Shown here piece by piece: positions 28,013 to 35,619 of a stretch of 50,039 nucleotides of DNA. Under the pieces are notes generated by a model. It made no database searches. It worked only from the letters and a program-made list of their open reading frames with translations, and was not told where the DNA came from. Position numbers and translations under genes: made by a program. This DNA is from Polaribacter sp. (GTDB taxonomy: Bacteria; Bacteroidota; Bacteroidia; Flavobacteriales; Flavobacteriaceae). Position 1 is the first letter of the stretch; each line of letters opens with the position of its first letter. Location of the stretch: NCBI GenBank assembly GCA_028336245.1, contig JAOKTT010000009.1, positions 1-50,039 on the forward strand, written 5' to 3'.

Positions 28013-28870
28013 ATGACTGAAATAAAAAACATCTTGGTCGCTTTAGACCTCTCTGAAATTGATAACACTTTAATTAAGTATGCCTCTTTTATTGCCGAAT
28101 CTCTTCAGGTTGAAAAAGTGTATTTTGTGCATAATATTAAAAAATATGAGATCTCAGAATTATTTGAAGAACAATTAAAGGATCTTAATTTAGACGAAAT
28201 AATTGGAGATGAATTAAACGAGAAGGTAGCAGAAAAATTCACCTCCTCAGTAGCATGGGAAGTGCTTATTTCAGAAGATCCTTATTCGGAATCGCTCATT
28301 AATTATATTGTTGATAAATATGCGATTCAGCTCGCTTTAATAGGAAACAAAAACAAATCTAGAGGTACTGGCGTTGTTAGTGGAAAATTATTGCGGCTCT
28401 TAAAGTGTGATATTTTATCCATTCCAAAAGATACAGCACCTGTAATTTCTAGTATTTGGGCAGGAACAGATTTTTCTAATGCTTCTAAAAAGGTGTTTAA
28501 AGTAGCTGAAAACTTACAAAAAACGACCAATGCAAAGGTAAAGGCAATGCACATATATAATGTACCTGTGCAATTTTCTCCTTATATTCCAAAAGAACAT
28601 CTCGATTCGAAGATAGATAATCATTTGAAGGAAAAATATGAGAAATTCATAAAAAAGATTGCATTTGATGGAGCTTTAACTTCAGAAATCATTTTAGGTA
28701 GAGATATTGGTATTGCAGAAAAACTAATCTCAAGGGCTGAATTTTCTGGTGCAGACCTTATTCTTGTTGGAGATAAAGGGAGAAATACCTTTTCTTCTTT
28801 ATTGGTAGGAAGTGTTACTGAAGAACTTTTTAATCAGGACATGGAAGTGCCTTTATGGATTGTGAAGTAG
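28013..28870 (+). CDS. Tandem universal stress protein (two UspA domains)
   Basis: A 285-residue cytoplasmic protein with two Usp domains, residues 1 to about 140 and about 143 to 285. Each starts with a beta strand (NILVALDLS and SIWAGTDFS). Each has an ATP-binding-type glycine motif: GNKNKSRGTGVVSG in the first, and GDKGRNTFSSLLVGSV in the second, which fits the G-2X-G-9X-G(S/T) form. Its start is 8 bp after the BCCT stop, so they share a transcript. Usp proteins next to transporters often tune them; here regulation of osmolyte uptake is a reasonable but unproven guess. Confidence 0.93.
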   Translation: MTEIKNILVALDLSEIDNTLIKYASFIAESLQVEKVYFVHNIKKYEISELFEEQLKDLNLDEIIGDELNEKVAEKFTSSVAWEVLISEDPYSESLINYIVDKYAIQLALIGNKNKSRGTGVVSGKLLRLLKCDILSIPKDTAPVISSIWAGTDFSNASKKVFKVAENLQKTTNAKVKAMHIYNVPVQFSPYIPKEHLDSKIDNHLKEKYEKFIKKIAFDGALTSEIILGRDIGIAEKLISRAEFSGADLILVGDKGRNTFSSLLVGSVTEELFNQDMEVPLWIVK

Positions 28871-29167
28871 TACTAGAAAAATAGATTTTTCAGAGAGAAG
28901 TCTCCACGTAATACGCTGAAGAGCGCTTTCAAAAGGCGCTTGAGAATTGAGAGCGGATATTTTTTTTTAAAATATTCTAAGAGCGGCCTGTTTTTTGCTT
29001 TTATAATTTCACTTGCGTTTTATTCTTAAATAGTAAAAAAGTATTCACCTGATTATTTTTTAAACGCTCTTTTTAAGAATAAAACGCAGGGAACAATTTC
29101 AAAGAGATTTCAATTTTCAGATATAAAATTAATTAGGGAAACCTATCTTTGCGTTTTATTTAAATAT
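28871..29167. repeat. Repeat-rich intergenic region upstream of the radical SAM gene
   Basis: This gap holds three things. AGCGCTTT-CAA-AAGGCGCT (28922-28940) is a stem of 8 pairs (one G-T); a T-run comes about 20 bases later, so it is a poor terminator. A perfect 17-bp inverted repeat is formed by TGCGTTTTATTCTTAAA (29014-29030) and TTTAAGAATAAAACGCA (29072-29088), with 41 bp between. A third, shortened copy, TGCGTTTTATTTAAA (29150-29164), lies just before the ATG. AGAGCGG also occurs twice followed by T-runs. Confidence 0.7.
29144..29151 (+). promoter_or_regulatory. Putative -7 element of the radical SAM gene
   Basis: TATCTTTG matches TAnnTTTG and lies 16 bp before the ATG at 29168, giving a very short leader. 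Its last two bases overlap the third copy of the GCGTTTTATT repeat, so a repeat-binding protein could act at this promoter. Confidence 0.5.
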
Positions 29168-31027
29168 ATGGCCATAAATACGCTTTTAATAACACCTCCT
29201 TTTACACAATTAAATACAGCATATCCTGCAACGGCATACATCAAAGGATTTTTAGAATCTAAAAAGGTAAAAGCAACGCAATTAGATTTAAGTATAGAAT
29301 TATTTACTGCGGTGTTTACCAAAGAATTTATAGATGCTATTTTTAAACAAGCAGACTTGCTTGGGAATAAGGAGTTGCCTTTGGTCTACAAGCAAAAGGA
29401 AGAGTATATTCATAAAGTGGAGTCTGTAATGAATTATTTACGGGTGCAAGAAGTTACCGCTGCCTATCAAATAGTACATAAAGATTATTTACCACACGGT
29501 CACAGACGTATTAAATTAGACAAAGATTTAACGACTGAATTCGGGAAATTAGGAATTTTAGACAAAGCCAAACATATTGCAACCTTGTTTGTAGAGGAAT
29601 TGGGAGATTTTATAAATGCAAATGTAGACGAGTTTTTTTCTTTTACACGATATGCAGAACAGCTTGCAAGAGCTGCTTCTAGTTTTGATACAATTGCTGA
29701 TTATCTGCAATATGAAACTACATTGATAGAAGACGAAATGTTGTATTTGTTAGAAGAACAACTGCAAAAAGATGCCTACGATTTGGTTTGTTTTACCGTC
29801 CCTTTTCCAGGGAATTTATTTTCTGCTTTGCGATGTGCACAGTTTATAAAGGAAAAATATCCACACCTAAAAACAGCAATGGGTGGTGGTTATTGCAATA
29901 CTGAATTGAGACGCTTGTCAGATCCAAGAATTTTTAACTGTATCGATTTTATATCCTTAGATGATGGGGAAGGCCCTTTGTTAAAAATAACAGAATTTTT
30001 AGATGGTAAAATAGGAGTGGAGGCACTAGAGCGAACGTATATCTGCAAAGATAACGAAGTAGTATATGTCAATAAAATACCGAATACCATATTTCATCAT
30101 AAAAATCTACCTGCACCGAGTTATATCGGATTACCTACAAATAAGTATTTGTCTTTTTTAGATGTGATGAATCCGATGCACCGGATGTGGTCTGATGGAA
30201 AGTGGAACAAACTTACGATTTCTCATGGTTGCTATTGGAAACAGTGTTCTTTCTGTGATGTAACCTTGGATTATATTGGAAACTATCAAAATACAACTGC
30301 CGAAGATTTGGTCAATAAAATTGAGAAAATAATGTCAGAGACCGGCATTACTGGTTTTCATTTTGTGGATGAAGCAGCGCCACCAAAAATGTTGCGCGCT
30401 TTGGCGAATACTTTAATTGAAAGAAAGGTGTATATCACTTGGTGGACTAACATTCGATTTGAAAAGACGTTTACGCCTGAGTTATGTTCTTTATTATCAA
30501 AATCTGGATGTATTGCTGTAACGGGCGGTTTGGAAGTTGCTTCAGATCGGTTGTTGGCTAAAATGAAAAAGGGTGTAGACATTGCACAAGTTGCCAGGGT
30601 TACCAAAGCTTTTTCTAATGAAAACATCATGGTACATGCGTATTTAATGTTCGGATTTCCTACGGAAACAGCGCAAGAAACGATTGATTCTTTAGAAGTT
30701 GTACGGCAGCTATTTCAAAGCAATTGCATACAGTCTGCTTTTTGGCATCAATTTGCATGCACAAGTCACAGTCCCGTGGGTAAAAATCCGGAGGCATTTG
30801 AAATCAATATTACGGGACCCAAGTTTGAAGGTTTTGCTGAGAATGATTTATACCACGAAGATCCAACAGGAGCCACGCATCATTTGTACAGTGAAGGACT
30901 AAACTCCGCTTTAAATAACTATTTAAATTACAAAGGGTTTGAAATTCCGCTCCAAAAGTATTTCGATTTTAAAGTACCGAAAATAACTCTAAAAAGTGAC
31001 TTAGTGGAGAGTTTTCTGGGGGCATAA
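29168..31027 (+). CDS. B12-binding-domain radical SAM protein of unknown function
   Basis: A 619-residue protein that starts with a cobalamin-binding-like Rossmann region (TLLITPPFTQLNTAYPAT and later DLVCFTVPFPGN and AMGGGYCNTELRR), followed by a radical SAM core. The iron-sulfur cluster motif is C355-YWKQ-C360-SF-C363, that is CX4CX2C rather than the usual CX3CX2C. GFHFVDEAAPP and TGGLEVASDRLL follow as later radical SAM strands. Similar proteins are found in many Bacteroidetes as stand-alone genes. They probably perform a radical methylation or rearrangement, but the substrate is unknown. No precursor peptide or tailoring gene is adjacent. Confidence 0.88.
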   Translation: MAINTLLITPPFTQLNTAYPATAYIKGFLESKKVKATQLDLSIELFTAVFTKEFIDAIFKQADLLGNKELPLVYKQKEEYIHKVESVMNYLRVQEVTAAYQIVHKDYLPHGHRRIKLDKDLTTEFGKLGILDKAKHIATLFVEELGDFINANVDEFFSFTRYAEQLARAASSFDTIADYLQYETTLIEDEMLYLLEEQLQKDAYDLVCFTVPFPGNLFSALRCAQFIKEKYPHLKTAMGGGYCNTELRRLSDPRIFNCIDFISLDDGEGPLLKITEFLDGKIGVEALERTYICKDNEVVYVNKIPNTIFHHKNLPAPSYIGLPTNKYLSFLDVMNPMHRMWSDGKWNKLTISHGCYWKQCSFCDVTLDYIGNYQNTTAEDLVNKIEKIMSETGITGFHFVDEAAPPKMLRALANTLIERKVYITWWTNIRFEKTFTPELCSLLSKSGCIAVTGGLEVASDRLLAKMKKGVDIAQVARVTKAFSNENIMVHAYLMFGFPTETAQETIDSLEVVRQLFQSNCIQSAFWHQFACTSHSPVGKNPEAFEINITGPKFEGFAENDLYHEDPTGATHHLYSEGLNSALNNYLNYKGFEIPLQKYFDFKVPKITLKSDLVESFLGA

Positions 31028-31134
31028 TTCATGTATTAACAAGAAGCGCAGCCCATTGATGTCTGAAGTAATAACTACAACACTTATACGGTATTAAAAG
31101 GCGGTCATTTCGATGGTCTTCCTGCTACTATGCA

Positions 31135-31494
31135 TCATTTTTGATATTCCTCAAAAGTACCATCCTCATAAAAGACAACAATCCGTTGTATTTTTTTTTC
31201 ATGCATCGATACCTCTGAATTAAGTAATGTTGGTGTAGTGGATGTATCCTTTTCTTTTGTCATACTCCTTTTCGGAAAAACACCCATCCCTTTTAACAAC
31301 CATTGCATGTCTACCTCTTGAAGTTCAGTTGTTACTTTTAGAACAAAATCTAAGCTCGGTTTGTTCCTTCCAGATAAAATATGTGAGATACTAGACCGTT
31401 GCACACCTACCTTATCCGCAAAGGTAGATGCCGAAAATTGATAGTACTCCATCAATTCTTTTAGTCTGTTGGTAAAATCCAGGTTGTTTATCAT
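31135..31494 (-). CDS. XRE-family helix-turn-helix regulator
   Basis: A 119-residue DNA-binding protein with an N-terminal Cro/CI-type HTH (about residues 7-62). The recognition part, TFADKVGVQRSSISHILSGR, is followed by KPSLDFVLKV, as in classic XRE proteins. The C-terminal half is charged and of unknown role (EKKIQRIVVFYEDGTFEEY). It is divergent from an M14 carboxypeptidase gene. A TTTACAAATGTAAA repeat lies 17-30 bp before its start, as expected for autoregulation. Confidence 0.9.
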   Translation of the reverse strand: MINNLDFTNRLKELMEYYQFSASTFADKVGVQRSSISHILSGRNKPSLDFVLKVTTELQEVDMQWLLKGMGVFPKRSMTKEKDTSTTPTLLNSEVSMHEKKIQRIVVFYEDGTFEEYQK

Positions 31495-31839
31495 TGTAAC
31501 ATTGTCTTGCTTTACAAATGTAAAAATTATCTTTTTATCTGCAATGTTAATTCTTACTTTAATTATAAACCACTTTATATAACTTAAATAAACACTTTAG
31601 ATTAAATATGTAAACAACACAATTTAAGAATATTAAGTTTAGTTAATAACAAATATCTATGCAATACTTCTTGTTGACAATGCGCATTTATACACAAAGA
31701 TTAGGTGTATACAAAAGTAAAATAAAAGCACCCAAATTAAGTTTACAAATGTAAAATTACGTCAATTTACATTTGTAACATTTTAGTTTGATTACAAATG
31801 TGATTCTATTATTTTTACAACACATTACACGCCGCAGTT
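31495..31839. promoter_or_regulatory. Divergent regulatory region with four TTTACAAATGTAAA-type sites
   Basis: A 345-bp gap with no genes. Four related sites are present: TTTACAAATGTAAA at 31511-31524 and 31742-31755, TTTACATTTGTAAC at 31766-31779 and ATTACAAATGTGAT at 31791-31804. Each is two half sites (TTTACA and TGTAAA) around two bases. One lies next to the XRE start and three lie 36-98 bp before the M14 gene. The core CAAATGTA also equals a -7 box (TACATTTG), so some copies may be promoters covered by an operator. The middle (31525-31741) is very A/T-rich with no other clear structure. Confidence 0.65.
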
Positions 31840-32889
31840 ATGAACACATTGACAGTCGATTTTTTAGAAAACCTTTTTAAGAAGGAAAAAGAAACCTCCC
31901 TTTTTGGGAAATGGATTTGTCTTAAAGACATTCAAGAGCCCCTCAAAAAGTATGAAGCTACTTTTCAGTTAACCCAAATAGGAACATCAGAACAAGAAAG
32001 ACCTATTTATCAGTTAAAAATGGGGCATGGAAAGAAAAAGATCTTACTGTGGTCTCAAATGCATGGAAATGAAAGTACTGGGACCAGAGCTTTATTCGAC
32101 ATCTTCAATTGTTTTTTAAATGCGAATGCAAAAGAGCTTACTACAATTCTAGAAGCGTGCACCCTTGTTTTTATCCCCATGTTAAATCCTGATGGAGCGG
32201 AAGTCTATACGCGTGTAAATGGAAATAAGATTGATTTAAACAGAGATGCAGTAGCTAAAAAAGCGAAAGAAAGTAAAATTTTACGGACAATTCTAGAAGA
32301 TTTTAGTCCTGATTTTTGTTTCAACCTGCACGATCAAAGAACGATTTTCAATGTTGAAAACACCAAAAACCCTGCAACGATATCTTTTTTAGCACCCTCT
32401 GAAGAAAGTACGCGAGCGGTCACAACGGGAAGAAAGCAAACCATGAACGTTATTGTGGCCATGAATGCGCTACTACAAAAAATAATTCCTAATTGTGTTG
32501 GAAGGTATACGGATGAATTTTACCCAACCGCCACAGGAGATAATTTTCAGAAATTAGGCTACAACACCATTTTAATTGAGTCTGGACATTACCCGGAAGA
32601 TTATGAAAGAGAAATATCAAGAAAATACACCTTTTTCTCAATTCTTCAAGGACTGTTTCATATTGCCGTAACAAAAGATTTTAGCAGCTACAAATCGTAT
32701 TTTTCGATTCCTAATAATGCCGATATTTTTTATGATGTCCTGCATCGGTTTCCCGATTCTCAAAAAAATGTCGCCTACCAATTCAAGGATGAAATTATTG
32801 ATGGCATATTGGTTTCCAAATTACATAAATCAGACAAGAAAAGCTTAAAAGGGAAGTTTGGACATCACGAAATCGTTTTCGATTGCTAG
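31840..32889 (+). CDS. M14-family zinc carboxypeptidase
   Basis: A 349-residue metallopeptidase. The zinc ligands are His75 and Glu78 (QMHGNES) and His164 (FNLHDQR). The substrate-carboxylate site is seen in NGNKIDLNRDA, and the catalytic glutamate is Glu247 in ILIESGHY. No signal peptide is visible, so it probably acts in the cytoplasm, on peptides or on a modified amino acid. It is divergent from an XRE regulator and has three of that region's repeats upstream, so it is the likely target of that regulator. Confidence 0.9.
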   Translation: MNTLTVDFLENLFKKEKETSLFGKWICLKDIQEPLKKYEATFQLTQIGTSEQERPIYQLKMGHGKKKILLWSQMHGNESTGTRALFDIFNCFLNANAKELTTILEACTLVFIPMLNPDGAEVYTRVNGNKIDLNRDAVAKKAKESKILRTILEDFSPDFCFNLHDQRTIFNVENTKNPATISFLAPSEESTRAVTTGRKQTMNVIVAMNALLQKIIPNCVGRYTDEFYPTATGDNFQKLGYNTILIESGHYPEDYEREISRKYTFFSILQGLFHIAVTKDFSSYKSYFSIPNNADIFYDVLHRFPDSQKNVAYQFKDEIIDGILVSKLHKSDKKSLKGKFGHHEIVFDC

Positions 32890-32974
32890 TTTTTTTAATT
32901 TTTTCTCAGTAAAATTGTTTTTTAATTAAATTAAATTCATATTTTAGCAAATATAATTGAACAATACCTAAAAT

Positions 32975-33454
32975 ATGAAAAAGTTTACACTAGACGAAAT
33001 TGATCATCAAATTTTAGACATTTTAATAGAAAATGCGAGAACACCATTTACAGATATCGCAAAGCAACTATTAGTGTCTGCAGGAACCATTCACGTCCGT
33101 GTAAAAAAGATGGAGGATGAAGGAATTATTCAAGGATCTACTCTGACATTAAACTACGAAAAAATGGGCTATTCATTTATAGCACATGTTGGTATTTACT
33201 TAGAGAAAACATCCATGACGCAAGGAGTCATTGAAAACTTAAGAAAAATACCAAATGTAACAGTAGCTTATGTCACTGCAGGAAAATACAATATTTTTTG
33301 TAAAGTAAGAGCAAAGGGAACAAACGATGCGAAGGATATTATATATGAAATAGACGATGTACCTGGAGTAAATAGAACAGAAACTATGATTGCTTTAGAA
33401 GAAAGTATCAATGATAAAAAGAGAATGATGCATGCAATTTTCAAAGAATTGTAA
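32975..33454 (+). CDS. Lrp/AsnC-family transcription regulator
   Basis: A 159-residue regulator with an N-terminal winged HTH (IDHQILDILIENARTPFTDIAKQL, split by the usual turn; about residues 7-60) and a C-terminal RAM domain (about 70-150) that binds amino acids and forms octamers. The motif VSAGTIHVRVKKMEDEGIIQG is the recognition helix and wing. The ligand is not predictable. It is a single-gene unit closed by a strong terminator. Confidence 0.94.
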   Translation: MKKFTLDEIDHQILDILIENARTPFTDIAKQLLVSAGTIHVRVKKMEDEGIIQGSTLTLNYEKMGYSFIAHVGIYLEKTSMTQGVIENLRKIPNVTVAYVTAGKYNIFCKVRAKGTNDAKDIIYEIDDVPGVNRTETMIALEESINDKKRMMHAIFKEL

Positions 33455-33478
33455 CCCTCAAGGCGCCACTAATTATAT

Positions 33479-33515
33479 AAAAAACCTTTATCCTTAAAAT
33501 GATAAAGGTTTTTTT
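33479..33515 (+). terminator. Intrinsic terminator after the lrp-type gene
   Basis: AAAACCTTTATC (33481-33492) pairs perfectly with GATAAAGGTTTT (33501-33512) around an 8-base loop and runs into more T. The A-run on the left makes it active in both directions. It overlaps the ATG at 33516, which therefore cannot be the start of the next gene. Confidence 0.9.
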
Positions 33516-33584
33516 ATGAATTTTATTATTGAAGTCCTGTCAAGTTGTAAAATATTCTTATTTTTAAGGAATATAATGTGCTCT

Positions 33585-34589
33585 ATGAAGAACAAACAGA
33601 TTATTTTAAAAAACAGACCCGTAGGATTTCCAGATACATCCACTTGGGAATTAGAAACGCAAACCATTCCTACATTAGCGGAAGGAGAAATTTTAGTACA
33701 ACATCATTATATTTCTTTAGATCCTGCAATGCGTGGATGGATGAATGATACGAAATCTTACATTCCTCCGGTAGAATTGGGCCATGTGATGCGCGCTGGA
33801 TCTATTGGAAAAGTGATTCAAAACAATAACAACCCTAAGTTTGAGGTTGGAGATTGTGTTACAAGTTGGGGAGGCGTGCAGCAGTTTTCGGTATCAAATG
33901 GAGATGGATGGTATAAAGTTGATGAAAAATTAGCATCCATGCCTATGTACTTAGGTACTTTGGGAATGCCTGGAATGACTGCTTATTTTGGGATTTTAGA
34001 AGTAGGTAAAATAAAAGAGGGAGACATTGTTTTAGTTTCTGGTGCTGCAGGAGCCGTGGGTTCTGTTGTTGGGCAGATTGCGAAGCTAAAAGGATGCACG
34101 GTTATTGGAATTGCGGGTGGAAAAGAGAAATGTGACTATCTTAAAAACGAATTGGGTTTTGATGCTGCAATTGATTACAAAACGGAAAATATTTATTCCG
34201 CTTTAAAAAAGAAATGCCCGAAAGGAATCGATGTGTTTTTTGACAATGTAGGTGGCGTAATTTTAGATGCCGCCTTGAGTAAGTTAAGAATGCATGCAAA
34301 AGTTGTTATTTGTGGGGCAATTTCACAATACAACAACAAACATAAAATTAATGGGCCAAGTAATTATTTATCTTTATTGGTCACCCGTTCTACCATGCAA
34401 GGGATGGTGGTTATGGATTATACCAAAGATTTTGGAACTGCTGCAAGACAAATGGGGATTTGGATGCAAGAAGGCAAACTAAAATCTAAAGAGGACATCT
34501 ATGAAGGCATCGAAAACTTTCAAGAAACATATAAAAGACTATTTTCTGGAGAGAAAAAAGGAAAATTAGTTTTAAAGGTAATTGACTAA
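33585..34589 (+). CDS. NADP-dependent oxidoreductase, zinc-independent MDR type
   Basis: A medium-chain reductase like leukotriene-B4 dehydrogenase/prostaglandin reductase, which reduces C=C bonds of enals or enones with NADPH. The GroES-like N-terminal domain has LDPAMRGWM and the Rossmann domain has the VSGAAGAVGSVVGQIAKLKG nucleotide loop; GIDVFFDNVGG is also typical. There are no zinc-binding cysteines. In-frame ATGs exist at 33516, 33576 and 33585. I choose 33585 (MKNKQIILKNRPVG), as the earlier ones give an odd leader that overlaps the terminator. The stop overlaps the next start by one base. Confidence 0.92.
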   Translation: MKNKQIILKNRPVGFPDTSTWELETQTIPTLAEGEILVQHHYISLDPAMRGWMNDTKSYIPPVELGHVMRAGSIGKVIQNNNNPKFEVGDCVTSWGGVQQFSVSNGDGWYKVDEKLASMPMYLGTLGMPGMTAYFGILEVGKIKEGDIVLVSGAAGAVGSVVGQIAKLKGCTVIGIAGGKEKCDYLKNELGFDAAIDYKTENIYSALKKKCPKGIDVFFDNVGGVILDAALSKLRMHAKVVICGAISQYNNKHKINGPSNYLSLLVTRSTMQGMVVMDYTKDFGTAARQMGIWMQEGKLKSKEDIYEGIENFQETYKRLFSGEKKGKLVLKVID

Positions 34590-34774
34590 TGGAACAAGAG
34601 CACTTTTTTCAGTGTCCACACTGCTGGGAAGAAATTTCAATGTTATTGGATGCAAGTGTTCGGGAGCAGACCTATATCGAAGATTGCGAAGTTTGTTGCA
34701 ATCCGATAGAGCTCACACCCACGTTTGAAGAGGGAGAATTGCTTGCGTTTCGGTCAGACTCTATTGAGCAATAA
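34589..34774 (+). CDS. CPXCG-motif cysteine-rich zinc-ribbon protein
   Basis: A 61-residue protein with two cysteine pairs, CPHC (about residues 9-12) and CEVCC (about 33-37), and an acidic C-terminus. This matches the small family of CPXCG-motif proteins, thought to bind one zinc. The function is unknown. Its ATG overlaps the stop of the oxidoreductase (TAATG), so the two are translated together. A strong terminator follows 37 bp later. Confidence 0.88.
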   Translation: MEQEHFFQCPHCWEEISMLLDASVREQTYIEDCEVCCNPIELTPTFEEGELLAFRSDSIEQ

Positions 34775-34810
34775 AAGAGATTGCATGCGTGTATGCGCAG
34801 ATCATATATT

Positions 34811-34861
34811 ACAAAGGTTCGCTGTGTTGCTTATAAGAAGTAGTGCAGCGAACCTTTTTTG
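34811..34861 (+). terminator. Intrinsic terminator after the CPXCG gene
   Basis: AAAGGTTCGCTG (34813-34824) pairs perfectly with CAGCGAACCTTT (34846-34857) around a 21-base loop, followed by more T. It closes the oxidoreductase-CPXCG unit and separates it from the convergent pseudouridine synthase. Confidence 0.85.
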
Positions 34862-34881
34862 TTACAGAACTATCAACGCAT

Positions 34882-35586
34882 TTATAGCTGCGGGTTTTGC
34901 CATGAAAACTCCTCAAACAAAGCAATCCAATCTTTTGGAAACCCTGCTTTTAAAATGAATTTTTCTTCAGAAAAAGGATGTTTAAAGGCTAATTCTCCGG
35001 CGTGTAAAAATAGATTTTTCCAACCAAAATTGTTAGCATACATCAAATCGTGATTTTTATCTCCATATTTTGCATCGCCAATTAACGGATGGCTAATTTT
35101 TAGTGCATGCACTCTTAACTGATGCATTCTACCTGTTTTTGGTTGTAATGCTACCAAACTATATCGCGAAGCATCGTAGGGTTTTACAGGAATATCCAAG
35201 GTAATTTGTGCCAGCGTTTTTAAATGGGTAAGTGCCTCTTTGTGTACTTTTCCATCTTTTCCTTTTACCGGAGAAGCAATGGTTTTTGCTTCTGGAGCAT
35301 GCCCTCGTACCACACCGTAATATGTTTTTTCAATTTCATTATTGGTAAACAATTCTTGAAATTTGGAAACATATTGGGTCTCTTTTGCCAATAAAATAAT
35401 TCCTGAAGTTTTTCTGTCTAAGCGATGTATCGGATATACCTTGATGCCTATTTCTTCTTGTATTAATTGTAAAAGCGAGGTTTCATTCGCAACATTTCTA
35501 GAATGGTATGCGTGGTGCACCACCATATTATTTGGTTTACAGACCACTAAAAGAAATGCATCTTCAAAAATTATTTCGAAATTCAT
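34882..35586 (-). CDS. RluA-family RNA pseudouridine synthase
   Basis: Converts uridines in rRNA or tRNA to pseudouridine. The catalytic motif HRLDRKTSG with Asp57 is present, along with the uracil-pocket KPKTGRMHQLRVHAL-like motif (LQPKTGRMHQLRVH here). The protein is 234 residues with no S4 domain, which is closest in size to TruC, the enzyme for tRNA position 65. I leave the symbol open because RluA-type paralogues are many. It starts 33 bp after the Bcr/CflA stop on the same strand, so both may share a transcript. Confidence 0.9.
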   Translation of the reverse strand: MNFEIIFEDAFLLVVCKPNNMVVHHAYHSRNVANETSLLQLIQEEIGIKVYPIHRLDRKTSGIILLAKETQYVSKFQELFTNNEIEKTYYGVVRGHAPEAKTIASPVKGKDGKVHKEALTHLKTLAQITLDIPVKPYDASRYSLVALQPKTGRMHQLRVHALKISHPLIGDAKYGDKNHDLMYANNFGWKNLFLHAGELAFKHPFSEEKFILKAGFPKDWIALFEEFSWQNPQL

Positions 35587-35619
35587 GGTGCTAAATTGTT
35601 GTTTAAAGCGGGTGCTTGT

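Noticed and set aside
28922-28968. The AGCGCTTT hairpin as an intrinsic terminator of the usp gene
   Set aside because: The T-run begins about 20 bases after the stem rather than directly after it. It may still act with a factor, but I do not call it an intrinsic terminator.
29168-31027. A RiPP or natural-product cluster around the radical SAM gene
   Set aside because: I looked for a short precursor-like gene, a RiPP recognition element or a transporter next to it. The neighbours are a stress protein and an XRE/carboxypeptidase pair with separate promoters.
31135-32889. XRE regulator and M14 peptidase as a toxin-antitoxin pair or a phage repressor switch
   Set aside because: The genes are divergent, the peptidase has a complete normal active site and no phage gene is near. 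An ordinary regulator-target pair explains the layout.
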